NCBI GenBank assembly: GCA_026014685.1
Contig: JAOZHW010000007.1
Coordinates: forward strand, 248,001 to 312,000
Origin: Candidatus Bathyarchaeota archaeon
Lineage (GTDB): Archaea > Thermoproteota > Bathyarchaeia > Bathyarchaeales > Bathycorpusculaceae
Reading direction: 5' to 3'
Length of the DNA: 64,000 nucleotides
Below, one piece after another: positions 50,626-59,628 of this stretch. A model generated the notes under the pieces. That model was not told where the DNA came from and searched no databases. It saw only the letters and a program-made list of their open reading frames with translations. Position numbers and translations under genes: made by a program. Numbering within the stretch: the first letter of the stretch is position 1; each line of letters begins with the position of its first letter.

Positions 50626-51183
50626 ATGACACAGCAAACTGAAACCCAAACCGAATCAGACTGGCGCCGCTTCTTTAGAAAACACTGGGCAGCGTTCTCG
50701 GTGTTTGCCGCAGCCGCCGTGTTGGCTGTCGCAGGCGCCGTGTACGTGTTTGTCTGGTTCACAGGCAACGCACAAGCAACGGGGTTGGTGCCTTCAGCGC
50801 TGAACATGTGGTCGATGAATCACGTGGTACTGTTCGCTTTGCATGCCTTGTTCTGGGAGCTAGTCCTAATCGGCATCCCAGTCGCCATCGGCGCAATCGC
50901 GGGTTGGGCATGGTGGAAACGCATCCCCGAAATGGAGAAACCGCGCTCAAGCAAACATTCCAAGAGCAGAAACGCAGGCGGTGGCATCTCGCTGTTGATG
51001 TTCATCGCGTTCGCCATCAAAGTCTACATAGACGGAAACTGGCATACCGCAATCGCAAGCTGGAACTTAGAGTACGTCGTTGGCTCAATGGTTACGATAC
51101 TGATTTGGGCAGCCGCCATCTTTGCAATTCCCGCGGTCATAGGGCTCGCTTGGTGGATAAACCATGAAAGAAAACAGCCCTAA
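50626..51183 (+). CDS. Four-span membrane protein of unknown function
   Basis: A 185-residue protein with a polar N-terminus (TQQTETQTESDWRRFFRKH) and hydrophobic stretches near 24-45, 65-95, 118-135 and 145-175; a Lys/Ser-rich loop (KPRSSKHSKSRNAGGG) lies between. I do not recognise the family. It follows the DUF996 gene by 13 bases with a GGAGAG SD, so the two probably act together in the membrane. Confidence 0.7.
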   Translation: MTQQTETQTESDWRRFFRKHWAAFSVFAAAAVLAVAGAVYVFVWFTGNAQATGLVPSALNMWSMNHVVLFALHALFWELVLIGIPVAIGAIAGWAWWKRIPEMEKPRSSKHSKSRNAGGGISLLMFIAFAIKVYIDGNWHTAIASWNLEYVVGSMVTILIWAAAIFAIPAVIGLAWWINHERKQP

Positions 51184-51239
51184 CCCTTTTCTCTTTTTAT
51201 TAATCCCCCACGCCTATCTATTATACAGGTTAAACAACC

Positions 51240-52373
51240 TTGACTACCAAACCAGCCATTCCAACCAAAACAATAGGGTTCATAGTAAACCCCGTGGCAG
51301 GCATGGGCGGCGCAGTGGGACTTAAAGGCACCGACGGAGACGAAATACTTCGGCAAGCCAAAGCGTTAGGCGCAAAACCCATCGCATCGCAGCGAGCAGA
51401 AACCTTCCTAAGTGAACTCTCCAACGCCAAACCCCATCTGAAGCTGATTGTGGGTGCAGGCGACATGGGGGAGTTTGAAGCAAAAAAACTCGGCTACACC
51501 TGCCAAGTCATCGGCGAAAGCAAACCCCAAACCACCAAAGAAGACACCCAAACCGTCGCCAAAGCCATCGCCGAGGTGGGGGTGGATTTGCTGGTTTACT
51601 GCGGCGGCGACGGAACCACCCGCGACATCCAAAAAGCCGTAGACATGAAGCTGCCCGTGCTCGGGGTGCCCACAGGCGTAAAGATGCACAGCGCCCTCTT
51701 CGCCATCAGCCCTCAAGCGGCGGCGAGGGTTGCAGTCAGGTTTCTTTGGGGTGGGTTGCCTTTGCGGGAGGCGGAAGTTATGGATATTGATGAGCAAGCG
51801 TTCCGTGAGGGGCACTTGTCTGCGGAATTATACGGTTATATGCTTAGTCCTTTTGAGCCGCATTTGATTCAGGGCAACAAGATGGAGAGCCCCATGACGG
51901 TAAATGAACTGGAGAATCAAGCAGCCATCGCAGTGTACTTAATCGAGGAAATGCAACCCGACACCTTCTACATCATGGGACCAGGCACGACCACCCGCAC
52001 CGTCGCCGACTTGTTGGACCAGAAAAAAACCCTCCTCGGTGTAGACCTCCTCTTCAACAAAAAAATAGTCTCCAAAGACGTAAACGAAAAACAACTCCTC
52101 GAATTAACAAATGGCAAACCTACAAAAATCGTCGTAACCCCGATTGGCGGGCAGGGCTTCATTTTCGGCAGAGGAAACCAACAAATCAGCAGCCGCGTGA
52201 TTCGCCAAGTCGGCTTAGACAACATCGTTGTGATTGCGACGAAGAGCAAGTTGGATAGGCTTAAGAGTTTGAGGGTGGACACGGGCGATGTGGCTCTTGA
52301 TGAAGAGTTTAAGATGCGTGGGGTCAGGGTAGTGGCGGATTACAAGACCACGCTGGAAATGACCGTTGAATGA
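51240..52373 (+). CDS. NAD-kinase-fold protein (AcoX/archaeal ATP-NAD kinase family)
   Basis: A 377-residue protein with the diacylglycerol/NAD-kinase fold: IGFIVNPVAGMGGAVGLKGT at the start, LLVYCGGDGTTRDIQKAVDM with the GGDGT motif (about 122-127) and PVLGVPTGVKMHSALFAISP. The C-terminal third (YIMGPGTTTRTVADLLDQKK, TPIGGQGFIFGRGNQQISSR) is that of the long archaeal/AcoX-like group. It may phosphorylate NAD or another metabolite; the substrate is not certain. The start is a TTG with AGGT about nine bases upstream. Confidence 0.85.
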   Translation: MTTKPAIPTKTIGFIVNPVAGMGGAVGLKGTDGDEILRQAKALGAKPIASQRAETFLSELSNAKPHLKLIVGAGDMGEFEAKKLGYTCQVIGESKPQTTKEDTQTVAKAIAEVGVDLLVYCGGDGTTRDIQKAVDMKLPVLGVPTGVKMHSALFAISPQAAARVAVRFLWGGLPLREAEVMDIDEQAFREGHLSAELYGYMLSPFEPHLIQGNKMESPMTVNELENQAAIAVYLIEEMQPDTFYIMGPGTTTRTVADLLDQKKTLLGVDLLFNKKIVSKDVNEKQLLELTNGKPTKIVVTPIGGQGFIFGRGNQQISSRVIRQVGLDNIVVIATKSKLDRLKSLRVDTGDVALDEEFKMRGVRVVADYKTTLEMTVE

Positions 52374-52498
52374 AGCGTCTTTCATCGTTATGTCGATGCG
52401 TGTGGATACCACTTTAGCCAACTGTTCCCGCGGGGATTGTGGAAAAATGAAATATAGCAGCAAACTCTAAACACTACCCTGTCGAGGCTAAACCAAGT

Positions 52499-53602
52499 TT
52501 GATACCAATTAACAAGCCAAGCATGGACGAAGAAGAAGTCCAAGCAGTCCTAGAAGTTATGCGTAAAGGACCCGTAACCAACGCCTTAGGCGCAGGGCCA
52601 AAAGTCCTTGAATTCGAAAAAATGTTCGCTGAATTCGCAGGCGTCAAACATGCAGTCGCCGTAAACACTGGCACAGCCGCTCTACACGCCGCTGTTATGG
52701 CGGTCGGCGTTGGGCGCGACGACGAGGTTATTGTGCCCAGTTTTACTTTCGTGGCGACGGCTGAGGCGGTTGTTTTGGCAGGCGCTAAACCCGTTTTCAC
52801 CGACATCGACCCCGAAACCTACACGCTTTCCCCAGAAGCCGTAAAGAAGGCCATTACCAAAAAAACCAAGGCGATTTTGCCTGTTGATCTCTATGGTTTC
52901 TCAGCCGACATGAAGCCACTTAGAGAAATAGCAGCAAAACATGGGTTGGGTTTGGTTGAGGATGCGGCTCAAGCACATGGAGCAACCTATGCGGGGAAAC
53001 CTGCGGGTTCATTTTCTGACGCCGCCTGCTGGAGTCTCTATGCAAGCAAGAACATGATGACAGGCGAAGGCGGAGTCGTTACCACCAACGATGACAAAAT
53101 CGACGAAAAACTCCGCATGATCCGCACTCATGGCGAGAAAGCAAAATACGCCTCTGAGATGTTGGGAAGCAACTACCGTATGCCTGAATTGGAAGCAGCC
53201 ATTGGAATCGTCCAAATGAAGAAGTTACCCGGTTTTGTAGCTAAACGTCGCCGTAACGCTCAGCAGCTTACAAAAATCCTCTCAAAATCCAACAAGCTGG
53301 TTTTGCCTTACGAAACCAAGACTTGCCAGCATAGCTGGTACCTCTACACCGCGCGACTAAAGGATGCAACTGAAACGGAACGCAATAAGCTTCTTGAAAA
53401 CCTCAAAGCTAAAGGCATAGGCGCCGAAGCTTACTATGTGAACCCGATAAATACGATGCCGTTCTACCGTGAAAACTATGGTGTTAAGGCGTTGCCTGAA
53501 ACAGAAAAAGCAGCTAAGCAGGTGTTTTCGCTGCCTGTGCACCCTGCGGTTACTGAGGAAGAAATCAAGTTCATAGGCGAAACCGTTCTCAGCCTATTGT
53601 AG
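52499..53602 (+). CDS. DegT/DnrJ/EryC1/StrS-family aminotransferase
   Basis: A 367-residue PLP enzyme that aminates keto-sugars linked to nucleotides. It begins IPINKPSMDEEEVQAVLEVM and has AVNTGTAALHAAVMAVGVGR, IVPSFTFVATAEAVVLAGAK, VEDAAQAHGATYAGKPAGSF and the PLP lysine in SLYASKNMMTGEGGVVTT (Lys about 184). The start is TTG 52499, where the family's usual N-terminus begins; the SD is weak. It may supply an amino sugar for the surface glycans made elsewhere in the window. Confidence 0.93.
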   Translation: MIPINKPSMDEEEVQAVLEVMRKGPVTNALGAGPKVLEFEKMFAEFAGVKHAVAVNTGTAALHAAVMAVGVGRDDEVIVPSFTFVATAEAVVLAGAKPVFTDIDPETYTLSPEAVKKAITKKTKAILPVDLYGFSADMKPLREIAAKHGLGLVEDAAQAHGATYAGKPAGSFSDAACWSLYASKNMMTGEGGVVTTNDDKIDEKLRMIRTHGEKAKYASEMLGSNYRMPELEAAIGIVQMKKLPGFVAKRRRNAQQLTKILSKSNKLVLPYETKTCQHSWYLYTARLKDATETERNKLLENLKAKGIGAEAYYVNPINTMPFYRENYGVKALPETEKAAKQVFSLPVHPAVTEEEIKFIGETVLSLL

Positions 53603-53715
53603 AACAGCCTAATCTGTTGGTGTATGGAAGTGTAAGAGTTAAATTACTCTTCCACACTATACTTTTTGATCTATCTAAAGTTATAGGTTTTCTCTAAATA
53701 GGGGTATGAAATGAT

Positions 53716-54096
53716 TTGAGTACCGATGAAGGCGTCTCCAGAGTTAAAGTTAAGTTCCTCATAGAAGGTTTAGGTGAAGCTGAAGGAGAACTCGTCCGCT
53801 TCCTCGCACCCAGAACCATAGACACCATCATGCGAAAACTGCCAATGGAAGGCAGAGCAGCGATATGGAAAGAGGAAGTCTACTTTGAAATTCCCCTCAA
53901 GATGGGTGAAGAAAAAGCTAAACCCACTGTTGAACAGGGCACCATAGCGTTTTGGCCCATGGGCAGCGCCTTATGCGTCTTTTACGGGAAATCTCAACCC
54001 TACAGTCCTGTGAGCATACTGGGAAAAATCACAAGTAACCTTGACCTGTTTAAGCAGGTGAAAAGTGGCGCGACAATAAAAATCGCGCCTGCCTAG
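53716..54096 (+). CDS. Cyclophilin-like-fold small protein
   Basis: A 126-residue protein of the DUF3830/TM1367-like cyclophilin-fold group: VKFLIEGLGEAEGELVRFLA, GRAAIWKEEVYFEIPLKMGE, GTIAFWPMGSALCVFYGKSQ and ILGKITSNLDLFKQVKSGA. True cyclophilin catalytic residues are not obvious, so peptidyl-prolyl activity is doubtful. The start is a TTG; two ATGs just before it run into stops. Function unknown. Confidence 0.75.
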   Translation: MSTDEGVSRVKVKFLIEGLGEAEGELVRFLAPRTIDTIMRKLPMEGRAAIWKEEVYFEIPLKMGEEKAKPTVEQGTIAFWPMGSALCVFYGKSQPYSPVSILGKITSNLDLFKQVKSGATIKIAPA

Positions 54097-54103
54097 ACAC
54101 AGC

Positions 54104-54577
54104 TTAGAGTGAACTATCCGCCCACAGGGACAGGAGCCGTTCACATTCTTCTTTAACTTCTTTGTCTTGGCTTTTCTCTTTTAATGCTTGCAAGAACTCG
54201 ACACGCTTAGCGATTGAACGTGCTTCTGCGGCGCCGCCGTAGTAGAGTTTGCCATGCATGTATTCATCCATGCTGAAGGCTTTTTGGATAAACAGGCTTG
54301 CGGCGTCTACTGGGTTGTCGACGGCGAATTTGTTTGCCCAAATGGCGACTTCGGTTTCGCGAAGCTGAGTCATGCCGTCGATTTCGACGATTTTTTGGAT
54401 GTATGTTTGGAGGTAATCGTAGTAGCCTGCGGTTTTTATGTGTTCGAGGGCTTCTTTGACTTTCTTGGTGAACTCGGATTGGCCTTCTACAACTAGATTG
54501 TGTTTGTATCCTTGGTCCACTAAGGTTCTTGCTGCTTTTAGTTCTTTTGCGGTGTAAACTTTTTCTGGGAAACTCAA
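54104..54577 (-). CDS. Conserved helical protein of unknown function
   Basis: A 157-residue, almost all-helical, charged protein (YTAKELKAARTLVDQGYKHN, FTKKVKEALEHIKTAGYYDY, YIQKIVEIDGMTQLRETEVA). No known motif was seen. It lies between a cyclophilin-fold gene (convergent) and S25e (same strand, about 60 bases upstream). The position near ribosomal and lipid genes gives no firm hint. Confidence 0.7.
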   Translation of the reverse strand: MSFPEKVYTAKELKAARTLVDQGYKHNLVVEGQSEFTKKVKEALEHIKTAGYYDYLQTYIQKIVEIDGMTQLRETEVAIWANKFAVDNPVDAASLFIQKAFSMDEYMHGKLYYGGAAEARSIAKRVEFLQALKEKSQDKEVKEECERLLSLWADSSL

Positions 54578-54638
54578 TTGAAATAAACTCCTCAGAGTAT
54601 AGAGAGGGATTGTTTGAATAATTGTGGGGACGCAGATT

Positions 54639-54965
54639 TTAAGCTGCTGGTTTGTAGACCTTTAGGCTGTGGCTTCCGGAGACGAGTTGGATTGCTCCGT
54701 TTGCTTCCAGCTGTTCTAGAAAGTCTTTTGCTGCACTGATGCGTATACCGTAACGTGTTGAAATTGCGTATGGGGTTAGGACACCCATTTTTTTGACTTC
54801 AGCTACGATTTTTTGGTCTTTTGCGTCTGGAGGCAAAACGCCTATGGTTGTTTTCTTCTGTGGCGGGCCTTTCTTTTCTTCTTTCTTCTTCGCTTTATCG
54901 TCTGCGGCTTTGTCTTCTTGCTGCTTTTCCATCTGCTTTATGCCAAGCTTCTTTTTTCCACCCAT
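54639..54965 (-). CDS. rps25e: Ribosomal protein S25e
   Basis: A 108-residue S25e. The N-terminus is a Lys/Glu-rich tail (GGKKKLGIKQMEKQQEDKAA). The folded winged-helix part follows: EVKKMGVLTPYAISTRYGIR, ISAAKDFLEQLEANGAIQLV and SGSHSLKVYKP. S25e is found in eukaryotes and TACK/Asgard archaea and helps place the lineage. ATG 54965 has GGTGA upstream; the GTG at 54974 is part of that SD. Confidence 0.93.
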   Translation of the reverse strand: MGGKKKLGIKQMEKQQEDKAADDKAKKKEEKKGPPQKKTTIGVLPPDAKDQKIVAEVKKMGVLTPYAISTRYGIRISAAKDFLEQLEANGAIQLVSGSHSLKVYKPAA

Positions 54966-55000
54966 GATTTTCACCTTGATTATGTTTTAATTTCCAGCAT

Positions 55001-56491
55001 CTAGACTGTCTGGCTTATTTCAACCTTATGTTTGTTTTGCCACTCTTTGATTGGGATGCCAAGTTTCTTTTCTACTTCAGCGCGGTGAATTGAGTTCATG
55101 GTGCAGAAAGGTATGATTCTACCGTCAGGAACAGCATAGTGGATGACACATCGGGAGACTCTTTCGAGGTCAAAGTTGTAGGGATCCATGAAGTGCATCG
55201 AGGAAATTAGCACTGCAGAGCGGGCGAAGTCGCCCAGCGACTTGTAGTCACCGTTTAAGAGCACTTTTAAGACGTACTTGCGAAGGAAGCTGAATTTGAT
55301 GTGGCGGCTTGCACCGACAAGGCGAAGTTTAGCTTTGCTTTTACTGCCTTTGGAAGCATCGTCGTAGACGCCTTGAAGGGTTGCGACGAATTTTTCTATG
55401 TTGCCGTATCGGGTGATGGGTGTGATTTTGCCGTTTTCGATGAACACGAAAGTTGCCATGCCGCAGTGGGGGTGCGCGGTGAATTCGACGTAGCGTTTGT
55501 CTTTGATGGCGCCGACAGCTTTGGAAACAGGCACAACCACGGGGACGGGGTAGAAGTCGCTTACTTTTATGACACCGTTGGTCTGCTCCTCGACCTTCTT
55601 CATGAAGTCGGAGATGGTGATGCGTATCTTTTCGCGTTCGTTAGGCGGTAAACGTCCGCAGAGCGAGACGGGTTGGACGTTTATGCATCTGACGACGTCG
55701 CTGTTTTTGGCGGCGAAATTGATGATGTCGCCCAGTTGACTGTCGTTAACGCCTTTAACTAATGTGACGACCAAAACGACGCTGTTCCAGCCTGCTGCTC
55801 GAAGGTTCTCAATCGCCTTCATCTTTATGTCCAGCAAGTCGATGCCGCGGATGTACTTGTATACGTCAGGGGTTAAGCCGTCGAATTGGAGATAGATTGT
55901 GCTGACGCCTGCCGCTTTGAGTTCTTTGGCGAATTCTACGTCTTGGCTTAGTCGTAAACCGTTCGTGTTAACTTCCACATGGTTGAAGCCGAGTTCTTTG
56001 GCTTTTCTGACCATGTCGGGGAGTTCTTTGCGGATGGTGGGTTCTCCGCCGCTGAACTGAAGCGCCTGCGCAGGCACTGGTTTGGTGGCGCGCAGATTCT
56101 CAAGCATACCCACAACCTGCTCCATAGTGGGCTCATAAACGTAGCCCGCATAGTTTGCGTTAGCAAAGCAGACGGGGCATTTGAGGTTACATCGGTTGGT
56201 GATGTCGATGATTGCTAGTGCGGTGTGGCTGTGGTGTTCGGGGCAGAGTCCACAGTCGCTTGGGCACCCCAGCTTCTTCTGTGTACGGGGGTTTTCTACG
56301 CCGTCGCCTTCGCATCGGAATTTTTCGGCGCGCATGTATTGGTCGTAGTCTGACCAGTAAAGCTCACTGTATAGCCCGTGTTGGGGGCAGGTTTTTTTGA
56401 TGAAAACTTTGCCTTCGTCCTCGTAGATGGTTGCGTCGAGGGCTTTGAGGCATTCGGGGCAGATGCTTTTTGTCTGTTTGATATCTTTCAT
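55001..56491 (-). CDS. tes: Radical SAM tetraether lipid synthase (Tes family)
   Basis: A 496-residue radical SAM enzyme matching the Tes/MJ0619 group that couples two archaeol chains into GDGT tetraether lipids. The N-terminal zinc/iron region has SICPECLKALDATIYEDEGK and KKTCPQHGLYSELYWSDYDQ, then CPSDCGLCPEHHSHTALAII. The radical SAM loop is DITNRCNLKCPVCFANANYA (CxxxCxxC) and FSGGEPTIRKELPDMV follows. The C-terminal part keeps HCGMATFVFIENG. Extra Cys groups probably bind three more clusters. The ATG is at 56491. No other lipid gene is adjacent; UbiA is 4.5 kb away. Confidence 0.9.
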   Translation of the reverse strand: MKDIKQTKSICPECLKALDATIYEDEGKVFIKKTCPQHGLYSELYWSDYDQYMRAEKFRCEGDGVENPRTQKKLGCPSDCGLCPEHHSHTALAIIDITNRCNLKCPVCFANANYAGYVYEPTMEQVVGMLENLRATKPVPAQALQFSGGEPTIRKELPDMVRKAKELGFNHVEVNTNGLRLSQDVEFAKELKAAGVSTIYLQFDGLTPDVYKYIRGIDLLDIKMKAIENLRAAGWNSVVLVVTLVKGVNDSQLGDIINFAAKNSDVVRCINVQPVSLCGRLPPNEREKIRITISDFMKKVEEQTNGVIKVSDFYPVPVVVPVSKAVGAIKDKRYVEFTAHPHCGMATFVFIENGKITPITRYGNIEKFVATLQGVYDDASKGSKSKAKLRLVGASRHIKFSFLRKYVLKVLLNGDYKSLGDFARSAVLISSMHFMDPYNFDLERVSRCVIHYAVPDGRIIPFCTMNSIHRAEVEKKLGIPIKEWQNKHKVEISQTV

Positions 56492-56597
56492 TTGATGGTT
56501 CCTTCTGAGGGGTAAGCGTTACTTTCGAAGGGCTTAAGAGGCGAAGTCACGATAATAATGTTTCCAACTGTTTCCAACGGTGATTGAGGGGAAAACT

Positions 56598-57350
56598 ATG
56601 TCAGTTGATGATGAAACCCGCGCTGCACTACGCGAAATGGGCTTAAACACCTACGAAATCGACTCCTACATAGTTCTCGTGAGCGGCGGGCAAATGACCG
56701 CCATGGAAGTCAGCGAACAAGCCAACGTACCCTACAGCAAAATGTACGAAGTCCTAAACAGCCTAAAAGAAAAAGGATGGATAAAAAGCACCGAAAGCCG
56801 CCCCTTCAAGTACTACCCCGTTCCACCCATCGAAGCCACACGATTCACAAAACTGCGACTCGAAAACAAATACGCCGCATTAGAAAACACAGTTGCCGAA
56901 ACCCTGCAGCCCCTCTATGAGCAAAGAGAACTGGTTGAACGCCCAGAAATGATGATTCTGCGGGGACAACAAGCGGTTCTCACAAAACTGGAAGATATTC
57001 TAAAAAAAGCCTCCGTTGAGATTGTAGTGGCAGCGCCAGAATTCGCTAAACCTGTAATCGCCTTAGCTGAACCGCTACTTGGAAGCGGACTGAAAAAGAG
57101 TGTAAGCATCAAGTTTATGGCTGCAGGCAAAAAAAGCGACTGGGAGTTTGTCAAAAGATTCGGCGGCTTAGGCGAAATCCGCCTCCGTGACCACATGTTC
57201 GGCGGCGGCATAATCGCAGACGGCAAAGAAGCCATGCTATTTCTGGGAGAAGAGAAGCCTTCGCTGGTTATCTGGAGCAACCATGTTGGACTGGTGGGGT
57301 TTGCTAGGGAATATTTCCAGTTCCTCTGGGACTCATCCGCCACCATATAG
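56598..57350 (+). CDS. TrmB-family transcription regulator
   Basis: A 250-residue TrmB protein. The N-terminal winged helix reads LREMGLNTYEIDSYIVLVSG, MEVSEQANVPYSKMYEVLNS and LKEKGWIKSTESRPFKYYPV; a coiled-coil linker and a C-terminal sugar/effector domain (MILRGQQAVLTKLEDILKKA, LFLGEEKPSLVIWSNHVGLV) follow. ATG 56598 has GAGGGG upstream; a GTG six codons before it does not. It is convergent with an ABC-2 exporter, a possible target. Repeat copy C lies just after its stop. Confidence 0.9.
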   Translation: MSVDDETRAALREMGLNTYEIDSYIVLVSGGQMTAMEVSEQANVPYSKMYEVLNSLKEKGWIKSTESRPFKYYPVPPIEATRFTKLRLENKYAALENTVAETLQPLYEQRELVERPEMMILRGQQAVLTKLEDILKKASVEIVVAAPEFAKPVIALAEPLLGSGLKKSVSIKFMAAGKKSDWEFVKRFGGLGEIRLRDHMFGGGIIADGKEAMLFLGEEKPSLVIWSNHVGLVGFAREYFQFLWDSSATI

Positions 57351-57389
57351 CGCCTTGTATGTTGGAAACCACGCCTACTCTCACGCGGT

Positions 57390-57411
57390 ACCTCCCCTCC
57401 CTTATTTAAAG
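57390..57411 (+). repeat. Dispersed pyrimidine/TATA repeat, copy C
   Basis: ACCTCCCCTCCCTTATTTAAAG, one base different from copies A and B in the core. CTACTCTCACGCGGT lies before it. It is 40 bases after the TrmB stop and points at the 3' end of the convergent ABC permease. No rightward gene lies nearby, so it cannot be an ordinary gene promoter. Confidence 0.6.
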
Positions 57412-57449
57412 GCACAAAGAAAAAATAAAGGAAAAACAAAGAAAACTGG

Positions 57450-58556
57450 TTAGTCTTCTCGCCACTTAAACATCTTCACTGCTAACACAAAAATAATCAC
57501 AGTGATAACAGTGAGAACCGCTATGTCGATAAGTGCACCTAGAATATTGTTGTAAACCATGACGTTGTTGAGACCTTCAGTGACGTAGAACAACGGTAAA
57601 ACATGCGCGAACGTCTGCAGATACTCTGGCATCTGACTTATAGGGAAAAATGTACCGGCCAAAAACATCATAGGGAAGGTAATTATATTTCCGATCACGC
57701 CTGCGGTTTCAGGGTTCTTGGCAACGGTACCCACAAGCATACCAAGCGACGCAAACAGCATTGGACCTAGAATCAGGAAGGGTATAAGCAATGGTGATAG
57801 AGTGATATGTGCATCGAACGCAAGGGTGCCTACAGTATACATTAACAGAAAACCTGCAATTGTTAACACGATGTACCAGAGCATTTTTGATGTAAGCCAC
57901 TCCATCTTCGTGAGCGGGGTTAGGCTGAGTTGTTTGAAGAGTTTGTTTTTCTTGTAATCACTGGAAATGTTGACAAGTGAGAACATGGGGCTTGTGAGCA
58001 CTGAGAAGCCGATTAGACCGGGAATGAGATAGTCGATGTATTTGTTCTGTTGCGTATTCACACTTTTACTTTCCAAACCGATAATTGCTGTTCCATTGTA
58101 GCGCTGTAAGTTGAAATACCCTGCAAAGCCGTTAACCGTTCCACTAACTATTGCGCTTGTACTCGAAGCAGGGTTACCGTAGACAGTTATGTTCACAGGT
58201 TGAGCTGTTATGTAGTTTTGGCTAAAATCTGCAGGTATGACAATGCCATCCGACTGGGATTTGTCTGCAAGATATTCTGCGAAATCTCCGCTAACATCTA
58301 CTGTTACCACTTGCAACGTACTTGATTCATTAAGCGCGCTAAGAAATGTATTGCCCAAGTTTTGTCCCCCAAAACCAGCGTCCAAGTTTTGGGCGTAAAC
58401 GATAGTGGTTCCTGAGCTGCCACCTGAAAAGATAGCCCCGAAAATGAGGATTAACACAACTGGGAAAATTAAACCAAAGAACAAACCGAACTTGTTACGC
58501 AAAAAGCCTCGACTAAACACTTTAAAGTCTGCAAAGATTCTTCGACCACTAACCAT
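57450..58556 (-). CDS. ABC-2 type transporter permease
   Basis: A 368-residue ABC-2 permease. The first span (FGLFFGLIFPVVLILIFGAI) is followed by a large extracellular domain (about 45-190) and five more spans, as in YhgE/DrrB-type exporters with an EcsB-like external loop. NITFPMMFLAGTFFPISQMP is the typical late motif. With the ATPase encoded just upstream (3-base gap) it forms an exporter for drugs, lipids or polysaccharide; the substrate is unknown. Confidence 0.92.
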   Translation of the reverse strand: MVSGRRIFADFKVFSRGFLRNKFGLFFGLIFPVVLILIFGAIFSGGSSGTTIVYAQNLDAGFGGQNLGNTFLSALNESSTLQVVTVDVSGDFAEYLADKSQSDGIVIPADFSQNYITAQPVNITVYGNPASSTSAIVSGTVNGFAGYFNLQRYNGTAIIGLESKSVNTQQNKYIDYLIPGLIGFSVLTSPMFSLVNISSDYKKNKLFKQLSLTPLTKMEWLTSKMLWYIVLTIAGFLLMYTVGTLAFDAHITLSPLLIPFLILGPMLFASLGMLVGTVAKNPETAGVIGNIITFPMMFLAGTFFPISQMPEYLQTFAHVLPLFYVTEGLNNVMVYNNILGALIDIAVLTVITVIIFVLAVKMFKWRED

Positions 58557-58559
58557 AAT

Positions 58560-59513
58560 TTAGCGCCTCCGCCTTTTGCCGTTCTCGACAGCGACTTCGC
58601 CTTGCTCACCCATTGGTTCGCTGACCAACTTGATGAAGACATCGTCTAAGCTGTCTTGACGTGTTTGTATTTGACCCCACTCCATGCCTGACTGCTCTGC
58701 AGCTGCTAACGCGGCTAAAGCATCAATCTTTTTCTTAAGGGGGATAGTTATGATGCCGCGGGGATGGTCATAGTAGACGTCCAATTCGGTATTTTCTTTA
58801 ATGTAATCTGCAAGACTCTGGGTCCCTTGAATCTCAAGGCGCTCACCTGAACCATGTTTCTGGATAATCTCTTCCGTGGTTCCCATGGCAACTATACGGC
58901 CGTGATCCATGATGGCAACATGGTCGCTGAGTTGTTGAGCTTCGTCAAGGTAGTGAGTAGTCAGAATTATGGTTTTTCCTTTGGCCTTAAGACTCCGAAT
59001 AACCTCCCAGATAGCACGGCGTGCGTTAGGGTCTAAGCCTGTAGTGGGTTCATCTAGGAATAATAAGTCAGGGTTGTTGACTAAAGAAAGAGCAAGACCG
59101 GTTTTGCGTTTCTGACCGCCTGAAAGATCTTCAAAATAAGTTTTCGTTTTCTCATCAAGAAGAACGTCTTTTAGAATTTGATCAGGGTCGCATTTAACGT
59201 TAAAGAGATCGGCATAGTAAAGAATAGCTTCTCTAGGGGTGGTTTTCTCCATAAAAGTGAATTCTTGGGGGATGACACCGATTTTTTTATGGAGTTCATA
59301 GCCCTTTTTCCATGGATCCAGACCGAGGACTTTTACGTCTCCGCCGTCGCGTTCACGCAGGCCCTCCATGATTTCGATGGTGGTGGTTTTGCCTGCGCCG
59401 TTGGGGCCTAAGAGCCCGAAGACTTCGCCTTCTTTGACGGTGAAGGATATGCCGTCAACCGCTTTCAGCGAGCCATAGTTCTTTTTGAGCTGGGTTACTT
59501 CGATAGGTAACAT
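58560..59513 (-). CDS. ABC transporter ATPase (DrrA/CcmA type)
   Basis: A 317-residue nucleotide-binding subunit. Walker A GLLGPNGAGKTTTIEIM, signature DLSGGQKRKTGLALSL, Walker B LLFLDEPTTGLD and the H-loop in TTHYLDEAQQLSDHVAIMDH are intact. The C-terminal DrrA-like domain continues to about 310. It powers the ABC-2 permease encoded directly downstream. TATA-like AAAGTTATATG lies near 59577-59587 on this strand. Confidence 0.95.
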   Translation of the reverse strand: MLPIEVTQLKKNYGSLKAVDGISFTVKEGEVFGLLGPNGAGKTTTIEIMEGLRERDGGDVKVLGLDPWKKGYELHKKIGVIPQEFTFMEKTTPREAILYYADLFNVKCDPDQILKDVLLDEKTKTYFEDLSGGQKRKTGLALSLVNNPDLLFLDEPTTGLDPNARRAIWEVIRSLKAKGKTIILTTHYLDEAQQLSDHVAIMDHGRIVAMGTTEEIIQKHGSGERLEIQGTQSLADYIKENTELDVYYDHPRGIITIPLKKKIDALAALAAAEQSGMEWGQIQTRQDSLDDVFIKLVSEPMGEQGEVAVENGKRRRR

Positions 59514-59628
59514 GGGGTTCCATCTTTTGTTAATTTTATTTTTTTGAGTTGTGAGTCTGTTTAGTGGGGGGACACATATAACTTTCGGATAAAGAAAACC
59601 AATCTTTGCTATTAGCTATATAACTAGC

